Positions 43,085 through 52,752 are shown, counted from the first letter of the stretch. The stretch is 64,000 bases of DNA from Dyella sp. GSA-30 (GCF_027924605.1 NZ_AP027042.1:4503524-4567523), one strand, 5' to 3'. A program made the numbers and translations. Notes: a model not told the origin generated them from the sequence alone.

Positions 43085-44151
43085 CGGTGCGCCCCGCGGG
43101 CTTCGATCACTTTGAATCCATCTTGCAACACGATCTGACGTACCTCTTGGAATCGTTCGGCCAGAATGGCCTCGTAAGGAAGGTGCCGGTTCGCCACCAG
43201 CCAGAAGCGCCCGTCGCGCTCGAGCGCATCGGCGGCAGCGCGGATAAATGCACGCCCCAGCTCCGGCAGGTCGGCCTTGCCTTGATGGAATGGTGGGTTG
43301 CTCACGATCACGTCATAGCGTCCGGGCAAGCCGCTGGTGACATCGTGCCAATGCAACGCAAACGGGATGACGGATGCACGTTCGCGCATCGCAGCCTGCA
43401 GATTGCCGCGAGCCGGCTCCAGTGCTCGCGCTTCGGCTTCGAACAGATCGAGCGAGGTCACGGCGGCACAACGGGCTAACACCTGCGCGGACAAATAACC
43501 GTAGCCGGCACCGATATCGGCAACCCGGCCGGCGAGGTCGGGTGGCAGATGTTCCGCAAGCAGGGCCGAGGCGATATCCACGCGGTCCCAGGCAAACAGG
43601 CCCGGCCGGCTGAGGTAACCCGCGGCATTCTCGCGCGGCGCATCGAGCTCCAACCAGCTCTCGCATAACGCAGCATCCGGAGTACTCGATTCGGGCAGCG
43701 TCCAGAATACCCGGCATTTATGCTTGGACAGGCTGCCGATCGAACCGGCCAGCTGGGCGAGGTCGCTTTCGCCCGACTTGCCACCTTCGCTATTGGGCAT
43801 GCAGGCAACCACGCGACCACCCGGCGCGGTCAGGGTCAATGCACGGGCGAACAGTGCGCGCGCCTCGTCACGCTGGCGTGGTGGGAGCAGCAGCACCAGC
43901 AAGAAGCGTTCTTCCGGATCAGGGGTGCCTACCGCTAACCGGCTGCGCTCCAAGGCGTCCGCAAACGGCTTGAAACTCTGCTCGCACAACCAACCCGGCT
44001 TAGCCATCTCGCGCAAGGCAAACCCGTCGCGTGCGCGCAGAAACAACACGCGACCGTCCGCCGGCGAGCGCACAGCGCCGGTGTGGAACGGAACGAACAA
44101 GGCATCCAAGGCCACATCGGATGCGGCAGCGGAGAAAGCGACAGCAGTCAC
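43081..44151 (-). CDS. rsmC: 16S rRNA (guanine1207-N2)-methyltransferase
   Basis: SAM-dependent methyltransferase of the small ribosomal subunit. The 356-residue protein has the duplicated methyltransferase layout of RsmC/RlmG: a degenerate N-terminal copy (about 20-170) and a C-terminal catalytic copy (about 180-350) with VADIGAGYGYLSA as SAM motif I and VIVSNPPFHQG as the catalytic NPPF motif. The start is a GTG; there is no better in-frame ATG near the conserved N-terminus. Followed by rsuA with a 4-nt overlap. Confidence 0.92.
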   Translation of the reverse strand: MTAVAFSAAASDVALDALFVPFHTGAVRSPADGRVLFLRARDGFALREMAKPGWLCEQSFKPFADALERSRLAVGTPDPEERFLLVLLLPPRQRDEARALFARALTLTAPGGRVVACMPNSEGGKSGESDLAQLAGSIGSLSKHKCRVFWTLPESSTPDAALCESWLELDAPRENAAGYLSRPGLFAWDRVDIASALLAEHLPPDLAGRVADIGAGYGYLSAQVLARCAAVTSLDLFEAEARALEPARGNLQAAMRERASVIPFALHWHDVTSGLPGRYDVIVSNPPFHQGKADLPELGRAFIRAAADALERDGRFWLVANRHLPYEAILAERFQEVRQIVLQDGFKVIEARGAHR

Positions 44152-44242
44152 GCCGGGCGTCCAGACTGGGAAAACGCCGGCATTTTAGCCGTGTTGAGCT
44201 GCGATGAGGGATTTTGTCGGCATGTTGCGCTAACGTCTTTCC

Positions 44243-44905
44243 ATGCACGCCCGTTTCGTCCCCTTGTCGTTTGCTGCCCTGCTCGCCGCTTGCCAGCCCA
44301 CACCGTCGGCTCCCCTGGGGCCGGTCGACCCGCATGGTTTTGCCGGGTCGTATCGCAAGGGCTCCGAGTGGCTGGACATCGGCCCTTCGGGTGACGCCTA
44401 TTGGGTCAGCATCGAAAGCGTCGATCACCGCGATGCCTGCCTGTTCGTCGGCCATGCGGTGCGCGACGACGACGGCCTGAAAATTTCACTGGACGCCTGG
44501 CGCCCCGGCGCCAGCCTGTTGCTGCAGCATGCTGGGAATGGGCTGGTCGATATCCGGCCGGCCGATGACGACGATGCCTTCGACCCTGGGTATTTCTGTC
44601 GCGGCGGAGCTTCCCTGGCCGGCCACTACACCCGGATCACGCCACCGGCCTATCGGCGTGGCCATATCGTGCAGGCGGACGGCGAAGTGCTGTTCCAGCC
44701 TTGCGGTTCGCGCCTGAGCTATCTGCTGGCGCCCCGACCTGATCAGGCGTTATCGGCGACCGCCGCACCAGTCGAGCTGGCCGTCACGGTGGCTGTCACG
44801 AACGACCTTGCCGGCCATGCCGGTCGCTATGCCGCATCGGCGACGCTCCCCACCGACGCCTCCGCGCCAGACGATTGCCCCCTTTCCGCCTTTCCAACGA
44901 AATAA
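44243..44905 (+). CDS. Hypothetical lipoprotein
   Basis: A 220-residue predicted lipoprotein: signal peptide with lipobox LLAAC giving the lipidated Cys at about residue 17, then a Pro/Ser spacer. The mature part has several aromatic residues and three further cysteines but no domain I recognise. It is divergent from rsmC (91 bp apart). Codon use is like its neighbours. The last 45 residues are Ala/Thr-rich and probably flexible. Confidence 0.7.
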   Translation: MHARFVPLSFAALLAACQPTPSAPLGPVDPHGFAGSYRKGSEWLDIGPSGDAYWVSIESVDHRDACLFVGHAVRDDDGLKISLDAWRPGASLLLQHAGNGLVDIRPADDDDAFDPGYFCRGGASLAGHYTRITPPAYRRGHIVQADGEVLFQPCGSRLSYLLAPRPDQALSATAAPVELAVTVAVTNDLAGHAGRYAASATLPTDASAPDDCPLSAFPTK

Positions 44906-45028
44906 CCTGCCCAACCATGACCTCGGAGCTATACGAGCGCGGGCCTATCCCCGCCTCGCTGCGGCTTGGATACACTCAGCGCCAGGGCGGGGCGTTGCCG
45001 CTCGATACGACTTAGGGGACAAGGAACG

Positions 45029-47026
45029 ATGAGGCAGGCAGGCAAAGGGTTGGCGCGCCGGATAGCGCCATGGATCGGTATCGCTATCGCGCTGGGCATG
45101 AATGCGCACGCGGCCACATTGGACCCTGCGGTGCTGCCCAAGGTGCAGGCCGCCACGTTCGAGGTGGTGATCCCCAAGCCCGTCAACGATCCGCTGAGCT
45201 ATGAAAAGCCGCTGCCGCTGGATCAGCTGCCGTTCCAGTTTCGCAACGACAAGTACTTCTCGATCGGCACCGCGTTCGCCCTGGGCGATCATCGCTATGC
45301 CACGGCCGCACACGTGCTCGATGTCGGCATGGGCAGCCTGATGGGCGTTCCCGCGCTGCGCGATGCCAGCGGCAAGGTTTATGCGATCGACAAGATCGTC
45401 AAGTTTTCGCGTGAGCAGGACTTCGTGGTGTTCACGCTCAAGGATGCGCCTAACACACCGGCGCTCGATACCAACACCTCGCCCGATATGAACGACGTGG
45501 TGTACGCGGTAGGTAATGCACTGGGCACGGGCGTGGTGATCCGCGACGGCCTCTACACCTCCAACACGCCCGAGGAACAGGACGGACGCTGGAAGTGGAT
45601 GCGCTTCTCCGCGGCCGCATCGCCGGGCAACAGTGGTGGCCCGCTGCTGGACAAGAACGGCAAGATCATCGGTATCGTGCTGATGAAGTCGCCGGGTGAA
45701 AACCTCAACTACGCGTTGCCGATCGACCACATCCTGAAGGCACCGGACAATCTGGCCGAAGTCGACACGCGCGTGACCTATCAGCTCGATGTGCTCGACA
45801 GCACCAAGACGTCGAACTTCAAGACGCAGTTTGCGTTGCCCAAATCCTTCCAGGATTTCACCACGGCGTATCAGACGCAGTTCAATGCATCGATCGACAA
45901 GCAACTGGCCGATCTGCTCAAGGAAAATCACGACAACCTGTTTCCGATCGGCAGCGGCTCGAATCAGGTCCTGCACAGCAGCTCGAACATGGACCCGTTC
46001 CCCACGCTGATCGTGCGTGGCGAGAACGGCGTGTGGTCGTTCGCGCGACGCAATATCCATAAGGAAACCCTGGGCAACAACGGCTTCATCACCACCGGCG
46101 TGGCCGGGCACGAAGCGCTGATCCATCTGCGCAAGCCGGACAACGTCAGCGCAAAGCAGCTCTACGGCGATCCGAAGCTGATGATGGATCTGCTCCTCAA
46201 AGGCCTGCCGATGCAGCGCGCGGTCGGCTCGGACAAGATCAAGATCACTTCGCTAGGCAAGCCGAGCGAGGAGTCGACCTTCACCGATGCCTATCAGCGT
46301 CAATGGCAAGTGCGGATCTGGCCGGTGGCGTATGAAGACAGCATCCTGATCACCTTTGCGCTGCCGGTACCCGACGGCTACGTGATGATGATGCGTTCGA
46401 CGCATCCGGGCCATAGCTACGACGATATCCTGGACCTGCGCGCACTCACCAACTTCTTCGATGTGTCCTATAGCGGCACGCTGGCGCAATGGAAGGATTA
46501 TCTGCAGCAGAAGACCTGGCTGCCGGCGGCGCTGAAGAATATCGACATCGATTTCGACTATGCGCACAACTTCAAATATCACTCCAAGCGCGTCAGCTTC
46601 AATTACACGCCGGACCTGCAGAAAATCGATCAGGACAGCCAGCTGGTACTCGGCTTTTCCTACTTCAAGGACGGCGAGCGGGTGGTCTGGGACGTCTCCG
46701 ACGTGATGGTCAAGGCCAATATCGAGAACGACGAGCTGGTCCGCGTGAATCGCCATATCGCACCGTCCGAAGATTTGGACAACAGCTTCCAGAGCTACTG
46801 GAAAAAGGTGCTACATCGCGATCATCCGGATGACGGCTCGGCATACAACGAAGACGATATGACCTTTATCAGCATGGTCGGCGGCGCACCTGAGAAGACC
46901 GCCATCGAGGCCAAACCCTCCGTGCTCTACACCGCCTCCTACGGTGCGGAAGGCTCGCGCCCGCAGGATGCGATGAAGGGCAAGCTGGATCTGCTGATGC
47001 GCAATTTGCAGGTCAACGAGCACTGA
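45029..47026 (+). CDS. Exported trypsin-like serine protease with a large unassigned C-terminal region
   Basis: A 665-residue protein with a signal peptide (about 1-29, ending AHA). Residues about 35-245 form a trypsin-like (S1C/DegP-type) domain with the triad His95 (ATAAHVLD), Asp131 (REQDFVVF) and Ser202 (SPGNSGGPLL). The remaining 420 residues lack PDZ motifs and resemble nothing I can name; they are rich in aromatic and charged residues with long beta-prone stretches and no membrane segments. The ATG has AAGGA just upstream; the longer in-frame start at 44966 is rejected. It stands alone, followed by a REP. Confidence 0.85.
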   Translation: MRQAGKGLARRIAPWIGIAIALGMNAHAATLDPAVLPKVQAATFEVVIPKPVNDPLSYEKPLPLDQLPFQFRNDKYFSIGTAFALGDHRYATAAHVLDVGMGSLMGVPALRDASGKVYAIDKIVKFSREQDFVVFTLKDAPNTPALDTNTSPDMNDVVYAVGNALGTGVVIRDGLYTSNTPEEQDGRWKWMRFSAAASPGNSGGPLLDKNGKIIGIVLMKSPGENLNYALPIDHILKAPDNLAEVDTRVTYQLDVLDSTKTSNFKTQFALPKSFQDFTTAYQTQFNASIDKQLADLLKENHDNLFPIGSGSNQVLHSSSNMDPFPTLIVRGENGVWSFARRNIHKETLGNNGFITTGVAGHEALIHLRKPDNVSAKQLYGDPKLMMDLLLKGLPMQRAVGSDKIKITSLGKPSEESTFTDAYQRQWQVRIWPVAYEDSILITFALPVPDGYVMMMRSTHPGHSYDDILDLRALTNFFDVSYSGTLAQWKDYLQQKTWLPAALKNIDIDFDYAHNFKYHSKRVSFNYTPDLQKIDQDSQLVLGFSYFKDGERVVWDVSDVMVKANIENDELVRVNRHIAPSEDLDNSFQSYWKKVLHRDHPDDGSAYNEDDMTFISMVGGAPEKTAIEAKPSVLYTASYGAEGSRPQDAMKGKLDLLMRNLQVNEH

Positions 47027-47038
47027 ACCCTCCTACCC

Positions 47039-47064
47039 GTCGCCCCGGCGCACGCCGGGGCGAC
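47039..47064. repeat. Single REP hairpin after the trypsin-like protease gene
   Basis: Perfect 11-bp stem GTCGCCCCGGC / GCCGGGGCGAC around GCAC, 12 nt after the stop. It is followed by GACGATGGACACTGAGG; the REP at 4180 is followed by the closely similar GACGATGAAAACTGAGG, so the tail belongs to the repeat. Confidence 0.85.
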
Positions 47065-47154
47065 GATGGACACTGAGGTTCTTTGCGGCGCCTCGCATCG
47101 CACGGCGACAACGGCGATACTTCACCGATTGTCTCGCCGGTAGTCGCTCGCGCC

Positions 47155-48402
47155 ATGTCCTCATCGCCTCCCAAGCTTGCCGTGATCGGTGGCGGCCCTG
47201 CCGGCCTGATGGCGGCTGAAGTCGCGTGCACGGCGGGTATCGCGGTCGACCTCTACGAGGGCAAAGGCTCGGTCGGACGCAAATTTCTGCTCGCCGGCAA
47301 GGGCGGCATGAACCTCACCCATAGCGAACCGGCCGTGGATTTCGTCCAACGTTATGGTGCACGCGCCAACGAAGTCGGTCATTGGCTGGATAGCTTCGAC
47401 GCCGATGCATTGCGCGCATGGGCAGCCACGCTGGGCATCGACACCTTTGTCGGCAGTTCCGGCCGTGTCTTCCCCAGCGACATGAAAGCCGCGCCACTGC
47501 TTCGCAGCTGGGTGCATCGGTTGCGCGAGCAAGGCGTGCGCTTTCACGTGCACCATCGCTGGCTGGGCTGGAACGATGCCGGCGCCCTGCGTTTTGCTAC
47601 GCCCATCGGTGAGCAGGCCATCGGCGCCGACGCGGTGGTGCTTGCGTTGGGCGGCGGTAGCTGGCCGCAGCTCGGGTCCAATGGCGCATGGCAGCCCTGG
47701 CTGGCCGAACGCGGGGTCGACATCGATCCGCTCAAGCCATCCAACTGCGGCTTCGATATCGGCTGGAGCGATTTCCTCGCCACGCGCCATGCCGGTGCAC
47801 CGCTGAAACCCGTTGTTGCTCATTGGCGCGACGCGCAGGGCAACGAACACGCGCGCCAGGGCGAATGCGTGGTAACTGCCACCGGCATCGAAGGCAGCCT
47901 TATCTACGCGTTGTCGGCCACGCTGCGCGACGCCATCGCGCGTGATGGTCAAACCACGCTGTGGCTGGATCTGGCGCCGGACCGGCCGCTCGAGCGACTG
48001 CGTCAGGACCTGGCCAAGCCGCGTGGACGGCGAAGCCTGAGCGAGCATCTGCGTCGCCACGCCGGCATCGGCGGGGTCAAGAGCGCCCTGCTCCATGAAG
48101 TGCTCGACCAGCAGGCCTTGAATGATCCAGCTCAACTGGCCCAGACGATAAAACGCCTGCCATTGACGCTCAAGCGCGCGCGCCCCTTGGCCGAAACCAT
48201 CAGCAGTGGCGGCGGCGTTCGACTTGAAGCCCTGGACGCTCACCTGATGGTTCAGCGCCTGCCGGGGGTCTTCTGTGCGGGCGAAATGCTCGACTGGGAA
48301 GCACCGACGGGCGGCTACCTGCTGACCGCCTGCATGGCCAGTGGCCGCCTGGCCGGCCAGGAAGCTGCCCGCTGGTTGCGGCGCAGCAAATCGGGAGTGT
48401 GA
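47155..48402 (+). CDS. Flavoprotein of the HI0933/BaiN-like family (TIGR03862 type)
   Basis: A 415-residue NAD(P)/FAD-dependent oxidoreductase of unknown substrate. The dinucleotide-binding motif VIGGGPAGLMAAEVA is at about residues 10-24, followed by KFLLAGKGGMNLTHSEP, a signature of the HI0933 family, and a C-terminal FAD motif GVFCAGEMLDWEAPTGGYLLTACMASG. The long N-terminal extension starting at a TTG (47083) is rejected because the family begins a few residues before the Rossmann motif. The next gene starts 60 bp downstream. Confidence 0.88.
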   Translation: MSSSPPKLAVIGGGPAGLMAAEVACTAGIAVDLYEGKGSVGRKFLLAGKGGMNLTHSEPAVDFVQRYGARANEVGHWLDSFDADALRAWAATLGIDTFVGSSGRVFPSDMKAAPLLRSWVHRLREQGVRFHVHHRWLGWNDAGALRFATPIGEQAIGADAVVLALGGGSWPQLGSNGAWQPWLAERGVDIDPLKPSNCGFDIGWSDFLATRHAGAPLKPVVAHWRDAQGNEHARQGECVVTATGIEGSLIYALSATLRDAIARDGQTTLWLDLAPDRPLERLRQDLAKPRGRRSLSEHLRRHAGIGGVKSALLHEVLDQQALNDPAQLAQTIKRLPLTLKRARPLAETISSGGGVRLEALDAHLMVQRLPGVFCAGEMLDWEAPTGGYLLTACMASGRLAGQEAARWLRRSKSGV

Positions 48403-48462
48403 ACCAGCCTACATTTTTGTTGCAGCCTGCCGATCTTAGAAGCAACGACAAGGGGGCGGGCG

Positions 48463-49506
48463 ATGGGTTTTTGGGCGAGGCTATTTGGGGGTAGACCGAC
48501 GGTCGTACCAAGCGTGCGCCTCGCACAAACGGTGTCGCTTGCCGCCTCCATGCCGCGTCCCGAGCCCAAGAACTCGACCGAGACGCCTGTCGAAGCCGTC
48601 TCCGCCGCTTACGTCGAGGACCGCTTCTTCCGTTTCGTCTTCAGCCTGCCCGCGTCCGAAGACATCGCTCCCTGCGATCAGGAACTGCAGGCGCTACAGC
48701 GCCTGGACGATATCTGCGGCGGCGACCGCTATGACGTACGCACCCTGCCACGCATGCCCACGGTGCTGCCGCAGTTGCTGCGGGCCTTGAAGAACGACGA
48801 CGTCAACGGCGCGAAACTGGCCGAACTGATCGGGCGCGACCCGGTGCTGGTCGGCGAGATCATGCGTGTCATCGGCAGCGTGGCCTACCGCGCAGTGCAA
48901 CCGATCACCAGCCTGCAACATGCAGTGGTGCTGTTGGGCCAGATCGGCCTGCGCCAAGTGGTGTCGATGCACGTCATGAAGCCGATCCTGCTGGCCAGCG
49001 CCGGCATGTTCGGCCAGGTGGCCGGGCAACGGCTGTGGGATCATGCCGAGCGCTGCGCGCACGCGGCTGTCTATCTGAGCAAAGGCCTGTGCGATCCGTT
49101 CGAGGCGCATCTGGCCGGTCTGGTAAGCAACACCGGCATCGGTGCCGTGGCGCGCGCACTGGACAAGGAATTGAGCGGCTCGCTTACCGTCTATACACCG
49201 CAATTCATCGCCAATGCGGCTCGCATCGCTGCCGAACTGACCCTGCAGGCGGCACGCTACTGGGAGCTGCCTGCCAACGTATTGGAAGCCCTGGGTGAAC
49301 GCGGCGTCGCCACGCTGCCGATGAGCCAGGTTCTGCACGCCGCCAATCTTGCCGCGATGGTGGAACTGATGGGCGAACACCAGGCCATCGATCCGCAGAT
49401 CGCCATCGAAGCCGAGGGCGCGGGACGATTCACGCCCCTGCAGCTGGCCCGCTGTCGGCAGGACCTTCAGCGCCACTTCGTTACGGTCGAACCGACCTAC
49501 GTATAA
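48463..49506 (+). CDS. HDOD domain protein
   Basis: A 347-residue protein whose region from about 95 to 290 is an HDOD domain, a signal-output domain related to HD phosphohydrolases but usually non-catalytic. LPRMPTVLPQLLRAL, RDPVLVGEIMRVIGS and SLQHAVVLLGQIGLRQVV are typical helices. The N-terminal 60 residues look disordered. No GGDEF, EAL or receiver domain is fused. Such proteins often act in motility or second-messenger signalling in xanthomonads, which remains a guess here. It ends 2 nt from a small convergent ORF. Confidence 0.88.
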   Translation: MGFWARLFGGRPTVVPSVRLAQTVSLAASMPRPEPKNSTETPVEAVSAAYVEDRFFRFVFSLPASEDIAPCDQELQALQRLDDICGGDRYDVRTLPRMPTVLPQLLRALKNDDVNGAKLAELIGRDPVLVGEIMRVIGSVAYRAVQPITSLQHAVVLLGQIGLRQVVSMHVMKPILLASAGMFGQVAGQRLWDHAERCAHAAVYLSKGLCDPFEAHLAGLVSNTGIGAVARALDKELSGSLTVYTPQFIANAARIAAELTLQAARYWELPANVLEALGERGVATLPMSQVLHAANLAAMVELMGEHQAIDPQIAIEAEGAGRFTPLQLARCRQDLQRHFVTVEPTYV

Positions 49507-49508
49507 AG

Positions 49509-49781
49509 CTAGATCACGACGGCGTTGCCGTCCTTGTCTTCGACGTGCAGGCCCAGGGCAATCAACCGTAGAAATTTAAAAGCCAGCGAAATGGCTTTTT
49601 CGTTGCTGTCGGCAAAAATTCGTTCGTCTTCGCAAAGCAATGGCGCAAACGATACATTGCAATAAAAGTGACCGCATTCGGAGACATGAGCACCCGAGAT
49701 GCGAATCGAGCATGGCTTCCTGCTGTATTCGTCACACAGAAACGCATCCATGGCGTAAACCATCCTGCCCACAGCCGTCAT
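49509..49781 (-). CDS. Small hypothetical protein, low-GC
   Basis: A 90-residue frame of unknown function that ends two bases from the HDOD stop. It has five cysteines and a pattern of alternating strands ending in a helix (EKAISLAFKFLRLIALGL). Base composition near 47-50% G+C is well below the surrounding genes, and its codon use differs, which suggests recent acquisition or that the frame is not coding. The ATG at 49781 has AGGT about 8 nt upstream, better than the GTG at 49802. Its abutting position and intact frame favour a real gene. Confidence 0.5.
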   Translation of the reverse strand: MTAVGRMVYAMDAFLCDEYSRKPCSIRISGAHVSECGHFYCNVSFAPLLCEDERIFADSNEKAISLAFKFLRLIALGLHVEDKDGNAVVI

Positions 49782-49955
49782 CTCGTTACCTAGACTAGGC
49801 ACATGAGATGCCGAAACTTTGCTTTCAGCTATAGGAAGTCTTCGAAATTGCGATTCCTGCCTTCGCAGGTGTTACCGGGTACCCATCCTGGATGTGATAA
49901 ACATCAACATTTGACTTGCCAAACCCGGCGTTCCCTACTCACGGCGAAGCGCTCG

Positions 49956-50948
49956 TCAGGCCGCCAATGCGTCACGCACACCGGCTGCGATTTCATAAGA
50001 GCGACACCTTGCCGCATGATCAAACACGTTGGTGGTGATCATCAGCTCATCGGGCTGATGCCGTGAAATGAAGGCCGACAGCCCCTCGCGTACGGTCGAC
50101 TCGTCACCTACCACGGCACAGGCAAGCGCATGTTCGACGCCATATTTCTCCGTCGGCGTCCAATACGACTCGATATCGTCGATTGGCGGCGGAATCAGAC
50201 CCGGCTGACCACGGCGCAGGTTGATGAAACTTTGCTGCTGCGTGGTGAACAGACGGCGCGCCTCACTATTGCTGGCGGCCGCGACCACGTTGATGCCGAG
50301 CATCGCATACGGTTTCGCCAGCCGCGCGGAGGGGCGGAAATAACGGCGATAGAGCTCCAGGGCTTCGTCCATGGCATCGGGTGCGAAATGCGAGGCGAAG
50401 GCAAATGGCAGCCCGAGGGCGGCCGAAAGCTTGGCGCTGAACAGGCTCGACCCCAGCAGCCACACCGGCACGTCGACGCCGGCACCTGGAACGGCACGTA
50501 CCGGCTGACCCGGCGTCGCCGGCTCGAAGTACGCCAGGAGTTCGTTGACATCCTGCGGGAACGCATCGGCGCTATCGAAATAGCGGCGCAGCGCTCGTGC
50601 TGTCGCATGATCGGTGCCCGGCGCACGCCCGAGGCCCAGGTCGATGCGCCCGGGATAGAGCGACGCCAGCGTGCCGAATTGTTCGGCCACCTGCAGCGGC
50701 GAATGATTGGGCAGCATGATGCCGCCGGCGCCAACGCGAATGCTGGAGGTACCTCCAGCGACATAACCGATCAACACCGACGTCGCCGCGCTGGCGATGC
50801 CCGGCATATTGTGATGCTCGGCCAGCCAGTAACGCTGATAACCGAGCCGCTCGGCGCGTCGCGCCAGGTCGAGGCTGCGCGCAAATGCCTCGGTGGCATG
50901 GCTGCCTTCGGTAATCGGCGCCAAGTCAAGTACGGAAAACGGGATCAT
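49956..50948 (-). CDS. LLM class flavin-dependent oxidoreductase
   Basis: Luciferase-like monooxygenase family protein of 330 residues using reduced FMN or F420. The [12 protein letters not shown] start, [39 protein letters not shown] and [13 protein letters not shown] are typical of the YhbW/MsnO8-like bacterial branch. Substrate unknown. The in-frame extension upstream to 51053 is rejected because it overlaps the next gene's region and lacks conservation. A small Cys-rich protein gene follows upstream on the same strand, 41 bp away. Confidence 0.9.
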   Translation of the reverse strand: MIPFSVLDLAPITEGSHATEAFARSLDLARRAERLGYQRYWLAEHHNMPGIASAATSVLIGYVAGGTSSIRVGAGGIMLPNHSPLQVAEQFGTLASLYPGRIDLGLGRAPGTDHATARALRRYFDSADAFPQDVNELLAYFEPATPGQPVRAVPGAGVDVPVWLLGSSLFSAKLSAALGLPFAFASHFAPDAMDEALELYRRYFRPSARLAKPYAMLGINVVAAASNSEARRLFTTQQQSFINLRRGQPGLIPPPIDDIESYWTPTEKYGVEHALACAVVGDESTVREGLSAFISRHQPDELMITTNVFDHAARCRSYEIAAGVRDALAA

Positions 50949-50989
50949 GCTGCGTCCTCGATCGTGAAGACCCCAAGATGGGGACCGCT

Positions 50990-51199
50990 TCACCGATTGC
51001 CAGCCCCTTGCGCGGGCGAATCGTCGGCAGCATCCGGGTGTCGCAGCTGCCATTGCGCGAGTTCGTCGCGATAGCGCTGCAACGCGGTCTCATAGATGTC
51101 GAAGATGCAGGGCACGCAGCCCTCGCCACAGCAATCGCCGGCGTCAGGCTCGACCGGTGGCTTCGGTGGCGGGTCGTTATCGAATGACGTCAAGGGCAT
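50990..51199 (-). CDS. Oxidoreductase-like domain protein (small, Cys-rich)
   Basis: A 69-residue protein with the pattern [21 protein letters not shown], characteristic of the oxidoreductase-like N-terminal domain (PF09791 type). Four cysteines close together suggest metal or cluster binding, though no activity is established. The start at 51199 gives a family-like short N-terminus (Pro-rich linker before the Cys motif); in-frame ATGs at 51211 and 51256 are alternatives, none with a clear ribosome site. Confidence 0.75.
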   Translation of the reverse strand: MPLTSFDNDPPPKPPVEPDAGDCCGEGCVPCIFDIYETALQRYRDELAQWQLRHPDAADDSPAQGAGNR

Positions 51200-51270
51200 G
51201 GCGCTTAGCATAGGCGCCGAGAGGGCGGTCGCCAAACCGTGCCGGCGACCGCTCATGCATCATGCGCAAC

Positions 51271-52041
51271 TCAGGTGCGCGGCTTGCGGAACCGATAAAT
51301 AAACTGATCGGTATGACCGCGTATGGTTTTGTCGAACACCTTCAGCGTATGGTCGTCGGCCGGGTTGCGCAGCACACTGCTTTCACCGTCGAACACAAAA
51401 CCGGCTGCTTCGACCTGCTTCTTCACGATCGCCGGATCGATGCGGTGCAAGGTATCGGTATCCTGCATACCGGTGCCGGCCGGCGCGACGTGATCGATGA
51501 TCACAAACAGGCCGCCGGGCTTGAGCGCGGCAAACACCTGCTTGTTGAACTTGGCCATGTCGACCTTGCCCATGAACGCATCGGGATAGTCGTGATAGTT
51601 CTGCGCCGTGAATACCAGATCCACCGGCTCGGGGCTGCTCAGCTGTGCGGCCGGCTGGTTGAGCACGCTGACGTTCTTGTAATGCGGGTCGGCCAGCAGC
51701 GCTCGCGAGGCAGTCACACCCTCGGTGTCTTCCTTGGCGTACTCGTCCGGCCAGACCAGGAAGACATGTCCCTGCGCGCCGACGGCGGCGCTGAACACGC
51801 GCGTGAAATAGCCCTTGCCGGGAATCAGTTCCAACACCTTCTGACCGGGTTTGACGTCGGCAAATGCCATGACGTCGGCCACTTTGCGACGTGCATCGTC
51901 AGCCTTGTCGGCCTGACGTGCCGGGTCGTTGACCGCATCGGTAATCGATGCGGGAGCTGTCACCGCGGACGGTGCGGTTTGTGCGCACAGTGGTGCAGCT
52001 GCAAGCGATAGTGCCAACACGAGCAGAGTGGACGAGCGCAT
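51271..52041 (-). CDS. Class I SAM-dependent methyltransferase-like protein with signal peptide
   Basis: A 256-residue protein with an apparent signal peptide (about 1-20, ending CAQ) followed by a methyltransferase-like fold: motif I is VLELIPGKGYFTRVFS, then FTAQNYHDYPD and LKPGGLFVIIDHV. Export of a SAM-dependent enzyme is odd because SAM is cytoplasmic; such exported methyltransferase-like proteins do recur in proteobacteria but their role is unknown. Motif I has Pro where the usual GxGxG has Gly (ELIPGKG), so catalysis is doubtful. Confidence 0.82.
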   Translation of the reverse strand: MRSSTLLVLALSLAAAPLCAQTAPSAVTAPASITDAVNDPARQADKADDARRKVADVMAFADVKPGQKVLELIPGKGYFTRVFSAAVGAQGHVFLVWPDEYAKEDTEGVTASRALLADPHYKNVSVLNQPAAQLSSPEPVDLVFTAQNYHDYPDAFMGKVDMAKFNKQVFAALKPGGLFVIIDHVAPAGTGMQDTDTLHRIDPAIVKKQVEAAGFVFDGESSVLRNPADDHTLKVFDKTIRGHTDQFIYRFRKPRT

Positions 52042-52134
52042 GGGTGACTCCGTAGCGGAAAGAGTGATGGCCGTTCGATTGTGCGCTTGCGCCTGCTCGT
52101 TCTCTATAGGCCAGAAAGGCCGAAAACGATTACC

Positions 52135-52752
52135 TCAGGAGTGACCTGTGCTGCCCCATTCGCCCAGCACGCGATAGTCACGTTCGCCGACGATGCTGTG
52201 GATCAACGCGTAGCCTTCCACCCGCCACAGGATCGGTTCGATCTGGGCGATGTCCGGCACGGTGCCATGGCTGTAACCAAGCGTTACGTGGGGCGTAAAG
52301 CTGCCCACGCCCACATGGTTGCCGGCCCCGGCCAGGATCAGCGCCTGGCGCAGGTCGCGCCATAGCGCCTGCATCTCCGGCGGCGTCTCCGAACCGCGCA
52401 ACACACAGGGCGGCTGACGGCCGCGGAAGCCGGCCAGATAATCCAGCGTCCACTCGAATCGACGCGGACCAACCTTGTCGCCTGCAGCCTTGGCAGCGTC
52501 CACCACATCTTGTCGCCACAAGGGGAAGTCGCCAAGAAAATGCAGCGTCGCGTGATAACGATCGGGCACGACCCAGCGGGCACGGATCGGCTGGTCCCGG
52601 CGCAGGGTTTCCGCGGCCCGGGCAAAGCGCTGGCGTGCCACCTCGTCGGGCAAGAGGGCAAAGAACAGGCGGTGAATCTGTGCCTCCTCCGGCACGGCGC
52701 CGCCAAGGAGGTCCATTTGAGGGAGTTGCGGTACGTTGCGTCGTGTCGCCAT
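52135..52752 (-). CDS. thpR: 2'-5' RNA ligase family protein (2H phosphoesterase)
   Basis: RNA 2',3'-cyclic phosphodiesterase / 2'-5' ligase of the 2H superfamily, 205 residues. The two HxTx motifs are visible: HATLHFLG (first His at about 67) and HVTLGYS near residue 150. The LFFALLPDE start of the domain is typical. The ATG at 52752 is chosen; a GTG five codons earlier and an ATG at the MDLLGG residue are possible. It is divergent from the DGPF/ECF42 operon, 233 bp away. Confidence 0.9.
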   Translation of the reverse strand: MATRRNVPQLPQMDLLGGAVPEEAQIHRLFFALLPDEVARQRFARAAETLRRDQPIRARWVVPDRYHATLHFLGDFPLWRQDVVDAAKAAGDKVGPRRFEWTLDYLAGFRGRQPPCVLRGSETPPEMQALWRDLRQALILAGAGNHVGVGSFTPHVTLGYSHGTVPDIAQIEPILWRVEGYALIHSIVGERDYRVLGEWGSTGHS

